In this document: piece after piece, positions 8,441-16,969 of the stretch | Layout of the letters: each line of letters opens with the position of its first letter | Position numbering within the stretch: position 1 is the first letter of the stretch | Assembly (NCBI GenBank): GCA_016218705.1 | Contig: JACRDC010000037.1 | Coordinates: forward strand, 1 to 64,000 | From: Desulfarculus sp. | GTDB lineage: Bacteria; Desulfobacterota; Desulfarculia; Desulfarculales; Desulfarculaceae | DNA length: 64,000 nucleotides | Direction of reading: 5' to 3' | Notes under the pieces: model-generated | What the model was told of the DNA's origin: nothing | Database searches by the model: none | Seen by the model: only the letters and a program-made list of their open reading frames with translations | Made by a program: the position numbers and the translations under genes

Positions 8441-9354
8441 GCGCGCCCCTGTATAATCTGCGCGGCTTGCTCCACCGCTACGGCGACCTGCCGGCCCTGG
8501 ACATCCCCCACCTGGACATCGCCGCCGGCGCGGTGATCGGCCTGTGCGGCCCCAACGGCAGCGGCAAGAGCACCCTCTTGCGCATCCTGGCCTTTTTGGA
8601 GGAGCCCAGCCAGGGCGAGGTGCTTTTCGACGGCCAGCCGCGCGCCCCTCACACCCCCGGCGCCAGGCAGGGCATCACCATGCTGTTGCAGGATACCTAC
8701 CTGCTAAAGCGCGGCGTGGCCGCCAACCTGGCCTATGGCCTCAAGCTGCGCGGGCGGGAGCAGGCACGGCCAAAGGCCCTGGAGGAGGCCCTGGCCTGGG
8801 TGGGCCTGGAGCCCAAGACCTTTGCCCGGCGGCGCTGGTATGAGCTCTCCGGCGGCGAGGCCAAACGGGTGGCCCTGGCCGCCCGCCTACTGCTCAGGCC
8901 CCGGGTGCTCTTGCTGGACGAGCCCACCGCCGGGGTGGACGCCAAGAGCGCCGAGCTATTGCGCCTGGCCGCCCTGGCCGCCCGCGACCAGTGGGGCAGC
9001 ACCCTGGTGGTGGCCAGCCACGACCTGGAGTGGCTGGGGCGCACCGTGGACCAGGTGTGGCGCCTGGCCTACGGCCGCCTGCAAACCGCCCCTCCGGTCC
9101 CGGCGGGCGCGCCCCGCGAAATCCCGATCCAGGCCCTGCACCTGCGCCTGCCCGCGGACCTCAAGCACGGCCAACGGACCGTGGCCGGCCGGGTGCTGGC
9201 TTTGGCCTTGGACCAGGAAGCAGGGCAGGGCAGGGTGGAGGTGCGGGCCGGGGAGCAGACCCTATCGGCGCGCCTGCCCCTGGAGGCCCTGCGCCGCCTG
9301 AACCTCCAGCCCGGCCAGGACATATGGCTGGCCCTGGAGGACGGCCCCGCCTGA
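8437..9354 (+). CDS. tupC: Tungstate ABC transporter ATPase TupC with C-terminal TOBE-like domain
   Basis: Cytoplasmic ATPase energising TupAB, 305 residues. Walker A GPNGSGKST is at residues 38-46, the Q-loop in MLLQDTYLL, the signature LSGGEAKRV near residue 144, Walker B VLLLDEPTAGVD just after, and the H-loop in VVASHDLEW. The last ~80 residues (GRVLALAL...QPGQDIWLALE) resemble a TOBE domain as in ModC. TupC proteins are often shorter, so the added domain may sense tungstate or molybdate in the cytoplasm. The GTG start at 8437 overlaps the tupB stop. A terminator follows at 9385-9411. Confidence 0.93.
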   Translation: MSAPLYNLRGLLHRYGDLPALDIPHLDIAAGAVIGLCGPNGSGKSTLLRILAFLEEPSQGEVLFDGQPRAPHTPGARQGITMLLQDTYLLKRGVAANLAYGLKLRGREQARPKALEEALAWVGLEPKTFARRRWYELSGGEAKRVALAARLLLRPRVLLLDEPTAGVDAKSAELLRLAALAARDQWGSTLVVASHDLEWLGRTVDQVWRLAYGRLQTAPPVPAGAPREIPIQALHLRLPADLKHGQRTVAGRVLALALDQEAGQGRVEVRAGEQTLSARLPLEALRRLNLQPGQDIWLALEDGPA

Positions 9355-9384
9355 GCCGGCCCACGCCCGCCAGAATATCTGGTT

Positions 9385-9411
9385 TGGCCACCCGCCCGGG
9401 GTGGCCATTTT
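9385..9411 (+). terminator. Rho-independent terminator after tupABC
   Basis: A perfect 9-bp stem, TGGCCACCC (9385-9393) with GGGTGGCCA (9399-9407), loop GCCCG, followed by TTTT. It lies 31 bases after the tupC stop and separates tupABC from the TunR-like gene. Confidence 0.85.
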
Positions 9412-9423
9412 GCTTGCCACGCG

Positions 9424-9449
9424 GTCACTAATTTTTATAAAATCGTGAC
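9424..9449. promoter_or_regulatory. AT-rich palindrome upstream of the TunR-like gene
   Basis: GTCAC (9424-9428) and GTGAC (9445-9449) flank a perfect 10-bp palindrome TTTTATAAAA (9433-9442). It is the most AT-rich spot for several kilobases and lies just before the hairpin element. The symmetry suggests an operator or a promoter -10 region, perhaps autoregulatory for the TunR-like gene. Confidence 0.45.
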
Positions 9450-9451
9450 TA

Positions 9452-9612
9452 ATACCAAGTTGCGATCAAACGAATAGTTTGATCGCAACTTGGCATGCGG
9501 GCCATGGACGGCCCGCCGGGCGCGTAAGCGCCCGGGAGGCCGGGCAAAATCACGCTTTTGCCCGGCCGATCAGCAATCAAAGCCATGGATGGCTTTGATT
9601 GCATATTGGTAT
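9452..9612. repeat. Multi-hairpin repeat element, copy 2 (161 bp, inverted)
   Basis: The reverse complement of copy 1 at 39-241, nearly identical apart from the missing 42-bp module. It starts ATACCAAG and ends TTGGTAT at 9612. The bases right after the end (9613-9618, AAGGAG) are the ribosome binding site of the TunR-like gene, so the element lies in that gene's leader. The long arms are at 9452-9471/9477-9496, and near 9570-9602 (TGATTGCTTTG-type module). Confidence 0.85.
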
Positions 9613-9623
9613 AAGGAGAGGCC

Positions 9624-10745
9624 ATGCCCGAGAACGTCAAGAAGTTCCTGCGCGCCCTGAACCAGGGCAAGGCGCCAGCCCCGGGGGCGGAGGAAGCATC
9701 ACCCCTCACCCGGCCGCCCGACCCGGCGCGGGTCTTCAGCATCCCCGAGGAGGTCAAGTACCTGGAACCCGAGCAGCTCACGGCCCTGGGCGGGGCCTTC
9801 CGCGCCTGGTGCCAGGCCGCCGGCCGGCCAGCCCACCGTCAGGCCCGAGGGCGGGTATGGGCGGCTTATCTGCTCTTGCGTTTCAGCGGCGCCCGCCTGG
9901 GCGAGGTGCTGGCCCTGGACGAAACCCAAGACCTGGACCTGGAGCGGGGGCTATTGCGCCTGGGCGGCGCGGCGGGGCGCCAGGTGCAGATACCCGCCGA
10001 CGTGGCCCGGGAACTGGCCCTGGTGCTGGCCGCCAGCGCCCAGTCCGGCCTGGCCGGCCGGCTCCTGGCCCTGGACCAGGGCTACGTGCGCCGCCAGTTC
10101 CAGGCCCGCGCCCAGGAGTGCGGCCTGCCCCGCGAGTTGGCCAGTCCTCGGGTGCTGCGCAACTCCCGGGCCATAGAGCTTCTGCGCCAGGGCCTGCCCC
10201 TGACCATCGTGCAGGGCATTCTGGGCCAGGGCACGGCCAACCTCACCGCCGGCCTGGTCAGCTTCGCCCAAGAGGACGTGGCCCGCTTGGTGGGCTTCCA
10301 CCTGCAAAAAGAAACCCGCCTGCGCACCAGCGCCCGCAACAGCTTCATGGGCCGGGTGACGGCGCTTAAGCGCTCGGGGCTGTTGTGCGAGGTGGAGTTG
10401 GTCACCAGCGGGGGCTTCAACATCGTTTCGGTCATCACCAAGGACAGCCTGGAGAACCTTGGCCTGCGCCGGGGCTCGTTGGTCACGGCCCTGGTCAAGG
10501 CGCCTTGGGTGATCCTGGTGGCGGGGGACGAGCCCCCCCGGGTCAGCGCCCGCAACCGGCTGCATGGCCGCGTAAGCCGCGTCACCAGCGACGCCATCTC
10601 GGCCGAGGTGATGGTGGGTTTGAGCGACGGCACCCAGGTCTGCGCCCTGGTCACCCGCCATAGCGTGGCGGGCCTGGGCCTCAAGCCTGGCGAGATGGTT
10701 TGGGTGGTCTTCAAGAGCTCGGCGGTGATACTCACCGTGGACTGA
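9624..10745 (+). CDS. tunR: TunR-like regulator: inactive tyrosine-recombinase fold plus two TOBE domains
   Basis: A 373-residue predicted transcription factor. Residues ~70-225 resemble the catalytic domain of tyrosine recombinases: GARLGE around R91 is box I, and SPRVLRNSRA (174-183) aligns with the usual HxLRHS box. The first His is Arg176, the second is Asn180, LGH is LGQ (200-202), and the nucleophilic Tyr is absent near 210, so it cannot recombine DNA. Two tandem TOBE/Mop domains follow (about 238-302 and 309-372), each with an (S)ARN-x-(F/L)-x-GRV start, and should bind molybdate or tungstate. From memory, this architecture defines TunR of sulfate reducers, which controls tup genes. 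SD AAGGAG precedes ATG 9624. Confidence 0.85.
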   Translation: MPENVKKFLRALNQGKAPAPGAEEASPLTRPPDPARVFSIPEEVKYLEPEQLTALGGAFRAWCQAAGRPAHRQARGRVWAAYLLLRFSGARLGEVLALDETQDLDLERGLLRLGGAAGRQVQIPADVARELALVLAASAQSGLAGRLLALDQGYVRRQFQARAQECGLPRELASPRVLRNSRAIELLRQGLPLTIVQGILGQGTANLTAGLVSFAQEDVARLVGFHLQKETRLRTSARNSFMGRVTALKRSGLLCEVELVTSGGFNIVSVITKDSLENLGLRRGSLVTALVKAPWVILVAGDEPPRVSARNRLHGRVSRVTSDAISAEVMVGLSDGTQVCALVTRHSVAGLGLKPGEMVWVVFKSSAVILTVD

Positions 10746-10762
10746 CGAGGAGATAAGCAGTC

Positions 10763-11701
10763 ATGGAATATTTGTTTCCCATCTCCGGGGTCCAGACCTA
10801 CCTGTGGCTGCCGCCCCTGGTGGCCTTCGTGGTCTCCTTCTTCACCTCCATGGGCGGCGTCTCGGGGGCCTTTCTGCTGCTGCCCTTCCAGATGAGCTTT
10901 TTGGGCTTCACCAGCCCGGCCGTGAGCCCCACCAACCTGGTCTTCAACGTGGTGGCCATCCCCAGCGGGGTCTGGCGCTACCTGCGCGAGGGGCGCATGG
11001 TCTGGCCCCTGACCTGGGTGGTGGTGCTGGGCACCCTGCCGGGGGTCATCATCGGCTGCTTCATCCGCATTCACTGGCTGCCCTATCCGGAGACCTTCAA
11101 GGCCTTCGTGGGCTGCGTGCTGCTCTATATCGGCCTGCGCATGTTCATGGACCTGAACAAGGCCCGCAAGGCCGAGATAAAGGCCAAGGCCGGCCCCAAG
11201 CTGGAGGCCCAGGTGGTCAGCCAGGACTTCACGGTGGAGACCCTGGAATTCAGTTGGCGTTGCGTGGCCTACCGCTTCCAGGGCCGGGAGCACTCCTGCT
11301 CCTCGCCGGGCATCTTCGCCATGGCCTTCGTCGTGGGGGTGGTGGGCGGGGTCTACGGCATCGGCGGTGGGGCCATCATCGCCCCCTTCTTCGTGGCCAT
11401 CTACGGCCTGCCCGTGCACACCGTGGCCGGGGCCGCCCTCATGGGCACCTTCATTACCTCGGTGGCCGGCGTGCTCTTCTATCAGGTCCTGGCCCTGGTG
11501 CCTTCCTACGCCGGCATGCACGTGGCCCCGGACTGGCTCCTGGGCGCGCTGTTTGGCTTCGGCGGGGTCTGCGGCATGTACCTGGGCGCCCGCACCCAGC
11601 GCTTCGTGCCGGCCAAGTGGATCAAGCTGGGCCTGGCCATTCTGCTGCTCTACGTGGCTGGCCGCTACCTGCTGGACTTCGCGGCCTACCTGAGCCGCTA
11701 A
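10763..11701 (+). CDS. TauE/SafE family membrane permease
   Basis: A 312-residue integral membrane protein of the TauE/SafE (sulfite exporter) family, with two homologous halves. The first half has SFFTSMGGVSGAFLLLPFQM and the second VVGGVYGIGGGAIIAPFF, the paired glycine-rich motifs of the family. A cytoplasmic loop of ~60 charged residues (about 130-185) lies between them. It begins 17 bases after the TunR-like gene, so they are probably co-transcribed. Members transport sulfite, sulfonates or other anions. The location suggests an oxyanion or sulfur anion under tungstate/molybdate control, but this is an inference. Confidence 0.88.
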   Translation: MEYLFPISGVQTYLWLPPLVAFVVSFFTSMGGVSGAFLLLPFQMSFLGFTSPAVSPTNLVFNVVAIPSGVWRYLREGRMVWPLTWVVVLGTLPGVIIGCFIRIHWLPYPETFKAFVGCVLLYIGLRMFMDLNKARKAEIKAKAGPKLEAQVVSQDFTVETLEFSWRCVAYRFQGREHSCSSPGIFAMAFVVGVVGGVYGIGGGAIIAPFFVAIYGLPVHTVAGAALMGTFITSVAGVLFYQVLALVPSYAGMHVAPDWLLGALFGFGGVCGMYLGARTQRFVPAKWIKLGLAILLLYVAGRYLLDFAAYLSR

Positions 11702-11795
11702 CCCGGTGCCCCGGGCCGAGCCTAAAGGGGCAGGTAGGGGTTCAGCCTTGCTGGCCCAGTCCGGCGGCTGCCCCTGTAACTGGGGTTGAGCGCCC

Positions 11796-11960
11796 CTAGC
11801 TTTTCTTGCTGGTGATGACGCTGACCCCGCCCAGAAGCTGGGTCAGCTTGCGGCCCTTGCACTTGGGGCAAGAGGGGTTCTTATGGCCATGCTCGCTCAC
11901 GGTCATGTAGACCGTGAAGACCTCCTGGCACTTCTGGCATTGGTACTCGTAGGCCGGCAT
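11796..11960 (-). CDS. FmdB-type zinc ribbon protein
   Basis: A 54-residue protein starting MPAYEYQCQKC, the typical opening of the FmdB/CxxC-CxxC putative regulatory family. It has two CxxC knuckles (YQCQKCQ at residues 8-11 and SCPKCKG at 31-34) that should bind one zinc. ATG 11960 follows GGGAGGCGAGC. Function is unproven; FmdB was named from a putative formamidase regulator. It is convergent to the TauE/SafE gene and stands alone. Confidence 0.85.
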   Translation of the reverse strand: MPAYEYQCQKCQEVFTVYMTVSEHGHKNPSCPKCKGRKLTQLLGGVSVITSKKS

Positions 11961-12009
11961 GCTCGCCTCCCAGCTTGCGGGTTACCGTAACCCTAAAATA
12001 AATTATGCC

Positions 12010-12051
12010 CCCCGGGGCTGGCAAGCCCCAGCCCCGGGGCCGGCGGTTTTT
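12010..12051. terminator. GC hairpin with T run between FmdB and the response regulator
   Basis: Perfect 12-bp arms CCCCGGGGCTGG (12010-12021) and CCAGCCCCGGGG (12028-12039), then CCGGCGG and TTTTT. The T run is on the plus strand, yet no plus-strand gene ends nearby apart from the TauE/SafE gene 300 bp upstream. It may insulate the response regulator promoter from read-through. Confidence 0.45.
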
Positions 12052-12073
12052 AAAGCCGTCTCGCCAGACGGGC

Positions 12074-12103
12074 TTGATTGCACATTCCCCTATGGAGTAT
12101 TAT
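12074..12103 (+). promoter_or_regulatory. Candidate promoter of the response regulator
   Basis: TTGATT (12074-12079), 18-base spacer, TATTAT (12098-12103), within an AT-rich island at about 12090-12120 that contrasts with the GC-rich surroundings. TATAAT also occurs at 12101-12106 but with a 21-base spacer. Confidence 0.55.
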
Positions 12104-12144
12104 AATATTAAATATTTGGTCAATCCTTGGACGAGGCGGTTCCC

Positions 12145-12522
12145 ATGAGCCCCAAGATACTGGTCGTGGACGACGAGCCAGCAATCAGGGATATATTGAC
12201 CAGTTTTTTCAAAGAGTTCGGCTATGAGGTCTCGGCGGCCCGCGATGGGCGCGAGGCCTTGAGCATCCTGGAGCAGGAGCCCATCCAGGTAATGCTGTTT
12301 GACCTGAACATGCCGGGCATGAGCGGCCTGGACCTGTGCCGGGCCATACGCCCCAAGCAGCCCCAGGCGCGCATCTTCGCCCTGACCGGCTTTCACCGCC
12401 TCTTCACGCCCGACTCGGCCCGCCAGGCCGGCTTCGACGGCTACCTGACCAAGCCGGCGGACCTGCATCAGATACTGGACATGGTACGCACGGCCTTCAA
12501 CCAACTGGAAGGCAACGCATAG
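12145..12522 (+). CDS. Single-domain response regulator (CheY-like receiver)
   Basis: A 125-residue stand-alone receiver domain. It has the acidic pair VVDDEP (near residues 8-11), the phosphoacceptor in LFDLNMPGMSG (Asp ~54), Thr in IFALTGF and Lys in YLTKPADL. There is no output domain, so it must act through partner proteins. No histidine kinase is in the window. ATG 12145 gives the usual MSPKILVVDD start; TTG 12127 would add six residues with no clear ribosome binding site. Confidence 0.9.
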   Translation: MSPKILVVDDEPAIRDILTSFFKEFGYEVSAARDGREALSILEQEPIQVMLFDLNMPGMSGLDLCRAIRPKQPQARIFALTGFHRLFTPDSARQAGFDGYLTKPADLHQILDMVRTAFNQLEGNA

Positions 12523-12612
12523 CCATGCCCCCCCAAAGCCGCGCTTTTGTGGGCGTCCCCCAGCGCAAGCCAAGAAGGACCGTGGTCTGAAATAACCTGG
12601 TGGCGCCGGCCC

Positions 12613-13161
12613 TCAGGCCTTGGCGTTGTAGCGGCCAGGGTCGGCGAAGACGTCAATGACCAGGCTGTCGGTCTTGATCACCCCGCTGTGCACCACGCCG
12701 GAGCCGATGTAATAGTCGTCTCCTTTGCGATAGGTCTTCTCCACCCCGTCGATGGTCAACAGGATCTCGCCCTGCACCACCATGCCCCACTGGGCGCCGT
12801 GGCTGTGGGGCGGCACCGAGGCCCCGGCCGGCAGCTTGAAGAACACGGCCTGGCCCTGGGGCGCGGCCAAGAGGTAGGCCGTGACCCCGGCCATGGGGAT
12901 GTCGGCCTGGGGCAGGCGGGTGATGAAGCCGGCGAAATCGGTGGGTGTCATTGGTTTGCCTCCGCGGTCCCGCCGGTGGCGGCGCCGCTCCTTGTAGTTG
13001 AAGTGGATAAGGCACTGCGGCCGGAACTTGCAGTAGATGTCCGGGTCGGGGCAGGCCGGGTCGGCCTCCAGGCAATGGGCGCACAGGCCGTGGCCGTATT
13101 TCTGGCAGAGGGCCACCGCGTTCTGCTGGGGGTGATGGCGGCAGGTGTCGGCTTGGCTCAT
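12613..13161 (-). CDS. Cys-rich zinc-finger/cupin fusion protein
   Basis: A 182-residue protein in two parts. Residues 1-60 are Cys/His-rich (C7, H9-H10, C19, C27, C30, C37, C44, C50; CQKYGHGLCAHC) and resemble a small zinc-binding module. After a basic linker (KERRRHRRDR), residues 71-182 form a cupin domain with PPHSHGAQWGMVVQG supplying metal-binding histidines and the late GSGVVHSG. An internal ATG at 12951 (residue 71) is preceded by GGAGG, so the cupin may also be made alone. Cupins of this size bind small ligands or metals. It is not in an operon; function unknown. Confidence 0.75.
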   Translation of the reverse strand: MSQADTCRHHPQQNAVALCQKYGHGLCAHCLEADPACPDPDIYCKFRPQCLIHFNYKERRRHRRDRGGKPMTPTDFAGFITRLPQADIPMAGVTAYLLAAPQGQAVFFKLPAGASVPPHSHGAQWGMVVQGEILLTIDGVEKTYRKGDDYYIGSGVVHSGVIKTDSLVIDVFADPGRYNAKA

Positions 13162-13279
13162 GCTCCCTCCCGGCGGCTAATGCTGTTAACTAGCACGCGC
13201 CGGGGCAGCCGGCAAGTCCGGTTGGTCATCGCCCGCAGGGGCACACGGCCCCAATTTTCATTCCTTGCCGCAAGCTTCC

Positions 13280-13350
13280 AGCGGGAGCCGCCAGCGCTGG
13301 TTTGCACCACAGCACCGAGCGACTCGTATACGCCCGCCCGGGCACCGGGC
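13280..13350 (-). repeat. Dispersed GC-rich intergenic repeat, copy R5
   Basis: On the minus strand this reads GGTGCCCGGGCGGGCGTATAC, then GTCGCTCGGTGCTGTGG, CCAGCGCTGG and GGCTCCCGCTGG. It has the same order of blocks as the copy at 32361-32437. It lies in the leader region of the nucleotide-sugar operon, about 80 bp upstream of rfbB. Confidence 0.55.
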
Positions 13351-13431
13351 CCAGCGGCCTTGACGGGGCCAGGCCCCTCGGAGATAATGCAGGCCGGACG
13401 GCAATTTGCCAAACCAAAGGGGAGGCAGGGC

Positions 13432-14484
13432 TTGCTCATTCTGGTCACTGGCGGCTGCGGCTTCATCGGCTCCAACTTCGTGCGCCATGTCTTGGCCAGC
13501 CATCCCGGCGACCAGGTGGTGAACCTGGACCTGTTGACCTATGCCGGCAACCCCGCCAACTTGGCTGACGTGGAGGCCGACTACCCCGGGCGCTACCGCT
13601 TCGTGCAGGGCGACATCTGCGACGCGGCCCTGGTGGGGCCGCTGGTGGCCCAGGCCGACGGCGTGGCCCACTTCGCCGCCGAGAGCCACGTGGACCGCTC
13701 CATCGAGGACGCCCAGGCCTTTGTGCGCACCAACGTGCTGGGCACCCAGTGCCTGCTGCACGCGGCCAAGCAGGCCTGGGGCGACGGCCAAGAGCGCCGC
13801 TTCCTCTATGTCTCCACCGACGAGGTCTACGGCGCGCTGCGGCTGGAGGACGGCCGGCGCTTCCGCGAGGACTGGCCCCTGGACCCCAAAAGCCCCTACA
13901 GCGCCAGCAAGGCCGCCGGCGACCAGTTGGCCCGGGCCTATCACCACACCTTTGGGTTGCAGGTGCTGGTCACCCGCTGCTCCAACAACTACGGCCCCTA
14001 TCAGTTCCCCGAGAAGCTAATACCCCTGATGATATTGAACGCCCTGGCCGGGCGCGAGCTACCGGTCTACGGCGACGGCCTCTACGTGCGCGATTGGCTC
14101 CACGTGCTAGACCACTGCCGGGCCAGCGACCTGGTGCTGCGCCAGGGCCGGCCGGGCGAGGTCTACAACATCGGCGGCAACAGCGAGCTGGCCAACCTGG
14201 AGCTGGTGCAAAGGCTTATCGCCCTGGTGGCGGCCAAGTCCGGCCAGGACCAAGAGCGCCTGGCCGGCCTGATCCGCCACGTCAAGGACCGCCCTGGCCA
14301 CGACCGGCGCTATGCCATAGACGCCGGCAAGCTGGAGCGTGAATTGGGCTTCACCCCCCAGATGGGCCTGGCCCAGGGGCTGGAGCGTACCGTGGACTGG
14401 TACCTGAGCCACCAGGAATGGTGCCGGCGGGTAACCTCGGGCGAGTATCGCCAGTATTACCAGAGGATGTATGCCGGACGCTGA
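13432..14484 (+). CDS. rfbB: dTDP-glucose 4,6-dehydratase
   Basis: Short-chain dehydrogenase family enzyme that converts dTDP-glucose to dTDP-4-keto-6-deoxyglucose, the precursor of rhamnose and other deoxysugars. It is 350 residues from a TTG start at 13432, seven bases after GGGGAGG. The open frame extends much further upstream, but the NAD-binding motif ILVTGGCGFIGSNF must lie at the N-terminus. Active-site motifs are STDEVYG and YSASKAAGD, with SHVDRSI for substrate. It overlaps the rfbD gene by 14 bases. The partner enzymes RfbA and RfbC are not in the window. Confidence 0.93.
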   Translation: MLILVTGGCGFIGSNFVRHVLASHPGDQVVNLDLLTYAGNPANLADVEADYPGRYRFVQGDICDAALVGPLVAQADGVAHFAAESHVDRSIEDAQAFVRTNVLGTQCLLHAAKQAWGDGQERRFLYVSTDEVYGALRLEDGRRFREDWPLDPKSPYSASKAAGDQLARAYHHTFGLQVLVTRCSNNYGPYQFPEKLIPLMILNALAGRELPVYGDGLYVRDWLHVLDHCRASDLVLRQGRPGEVYNIGGNSELANLELVQRLIALVAAKSGQDQERLAGLIRHVKDRPGHDRRYAIDAGKLERELGFTPQMGLAQGLERTVDWYLSHQEWCRRVTSGEYRQYYQRMYAGR

Positions 14485-15459
14485 GGAGATACTGGTGCTG
14501 GGTCACCGGGGCCTCTTGGGCCAGGCCCTGGTGGCGGCCTGCGGCGGGCGCTGCCAGATCATCGAGGGCGGCCGCGAGGTCTTTGACCTGGCCCGGCAGC
14601 CCCTGGCCTCCGCCCCGGCTGGCGGCCTGGCCGTGGGGCAGGCCCAGGCCCAGGCCAGCCTGGGCTGCCTGCGGGCGCGACTGCCGGTGATGGGCCAGGA
14701 GGCCAGCCAGGCCCACTCTCGGCTGGACGTGTTGCGCCTGGCCCTCAAGCAGGGCCGGCCGCGCCTGGTGTTCAACTGCCTGGGCTACACAGACGTGGAC
14801 CGGGCCGAGCGGGAGCCGCAAGTGGCCGAGGCGGTCAACGGCCGGGGCGCCCAGGCCGTGGCCCGGGCCTGCGCCGAGGCCGGGGCCCATCTGGTGCACC
14901 TGTCCACGGACTTTGTCTTCGACGGCCAGGAGAAAAGGCCCTACCGCGAGGACGACCCGCCGGCGCCTTTGTCGGCCTATGGCCACGGCAAGCTCCTGGG
15001 CGAGCGCCTGGTGGCCGCCGAGCTGCCCGGCGCCCTGATCGCGCGCTCGGCCTGGCTCTTCGGCCCGGGACGCGCTAGCTTCGTGGACAAGGTCATCGCC
15101 CAGGGGCGGACGGGCCGGCCCTTCCCGGTGGTGAGCGACCAGGTGGGCAGCCCCACCTACACCGCCGACCTGGCCCGGGCCTTGCTGGATTTGGGCGGGC
15201 GCTGGGTGGGGGGGGTGCTGCACGTGGTCAACCAGGGCCAGGCCTCGCGCCATGAGTTGGCGCAAAAGGCCCTGGAGCTGGCCGGCCTGGACCCTGGCCT
15301 GGCCCGGCCGGCCCACACGGACCTGGCCGGCGGCGGGGCCAGGCGGCCCGCCTACTCGGTGCTGGACGCCGGCCGGGCGGCGCGGGTGCTGGGCGCCCCC
15401 CTGCCGGAATGGCCAGAGGCCCTGGCCAGGTATATCGCGGGCAGACAGGAGGAGGGAGC

Positions 15460-15463
<4 letters not shown>
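14471..15463 (+). CDS. rfbD: dTDP-4-dehydrorhamnose reductase
   Basis: NADPH-dependent reductase for the last step of dTDP-rhamnose synthesis, 330 residues. It has the shortened Rossmann motif [21 protein letters not shown] and the catalytic YGHGK (YxxxK). It is longer than the usual ~290-300 residues: an Ala/Gln-rich insertion occupies about residues 38-75, between the first strand-helix units. ATG 14471 lies within the end of rfbB. Its stop overlaps the TTG start of the following decarboxylase gene, so the three are one translationally coupled unit. Confidence 0.9.
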
Positions 15464-16398
<935 letters not shown>

Positions 16399-16428
16399 GG
16401 GGCCAAGGACAGGGTAGGGACAAGGCTC

Positions 16429-16860
16429 ATGGGCCGGCGATATCCCGACCGTCCGGTGCTGGGCGTGGGGGCGGTGGTGCTGTCCGGCGGCCAGGTGCTC
16501 TTGGTCCAACGCGGCCACCCGCCCAGCCAGGGGCTGTGGTCCCTGCCCGGCGGGGCGGTGGAACTGGGCGAGAATCTCACCCAGGCCGTGGCCCGGGAGG
16601 TGCGCGAGGAAACCGGGCTCACGGTGGAGGTCGGTCCCCTGGTGGGCGTCTTTGAGCGTCTCCTGAAGGATGCACAAGGACGTCTGGAATACCACTACAT
16701 TCTGCTGGATTATCTCTGCCAGGCCGAGATGAGGCCCCCCCAGGCCGGCGACGACGCCGCCGCGGCCCGCTGGGTGGCCCTTGGCGACCTGGACCAGGCC
16801 GGCTTAACCCCCGACACTATTCAGGTGATTAGAAGGGCGGCGGCCCTGCACAAGGGCTGA
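16429..16860 (+). CDS. Nudix hydrolase, ADP-ribose pyrophosphatase-like
   Basis: A 143-residue Nudix enzyme. The Nudix box G-x5-E-x7-REVREETG is visible at about residues 41-62 (starting GGAVELGENLTQ), the magnesium-binding catalytic loop. It follows the sugar nucleotide genes by 30 bases and may be read with them; nucleotide-sugar or ADP-ribose hydrolysis are both plausible. Substrate cannot be settled from sequence. Confidence 0.88.
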   Translation: MGRRYPDRPVLGVGAVVLSGGQVLLVQRGHPPSQGLWSLPGGAVELGENLTQAVAREVREETGLTVEVGPLVGVFERLLKDAQGRLEYHYILLDYLCQAEMRPPQAGDDAAAARWVALGDLDQAGLTPDTIQVIRRAAALHKG

Positions 16861-16931
16861 TTGCACAAAATCACGATCCCGGCGGGCCATTGTGCAACCG
16901 GCGGGGGGTGATTGCCATTTTCATTGCACAA
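16861..16931. promoter_or_regulatory. Three TTGCACAA-type boxes upstream of qrc
   Basis: TTGCACAA at 16861-16868, its inverse TTGTGCAA at 16890-16897, and TTGCACAA again at 16924-16931. The boxes start directly after the Nudix stop codon and end about 40 bases before the qrc -35. The exact octamer appearing three times in 71 bases is unlikely by chance in such GC-rich DNA. They look like half-sites for a dimeric regulator. TTGTG/CACAA cores occur in sites of Rex-type and CRP/FNR-type regulators, but I cannot assign one. Confidence 0.5.
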
Positions 16932-16969
16932 CAAGCACCTTACATCTCCTACATTCATTACATTGTGGG

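Noticed and set aside
39-9612. Composite transposon bounded by the two inverted hairpin elements
   Set aside because: No transposase or integrase lies inside apart from the catalytically dead TunR-like protein, and the enclosed genes are ordinary transport genes. Two independent insertions are simpler.
9624-10745. Active phage integrase
   Set aside because: The catalytic Tyr and both conserved His are missing, and TOBE domains replace the usual N-terminal core-binding part.
10082-11521. A 479-codon antisense frame over tunR and the TauE/SafE gene
   Set aside because: Same shadow effect; repetitive His/Gly/Glu translation and no recognisable family.
12547-13431. Long N-terminal extension of rfbB
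   Set aside because: The dinucleotide-binding motif of RfbB must be at the N-terminus, and a strong ribosome site precedes TTG 13432. The extension overlaps the antisense cupin gene.
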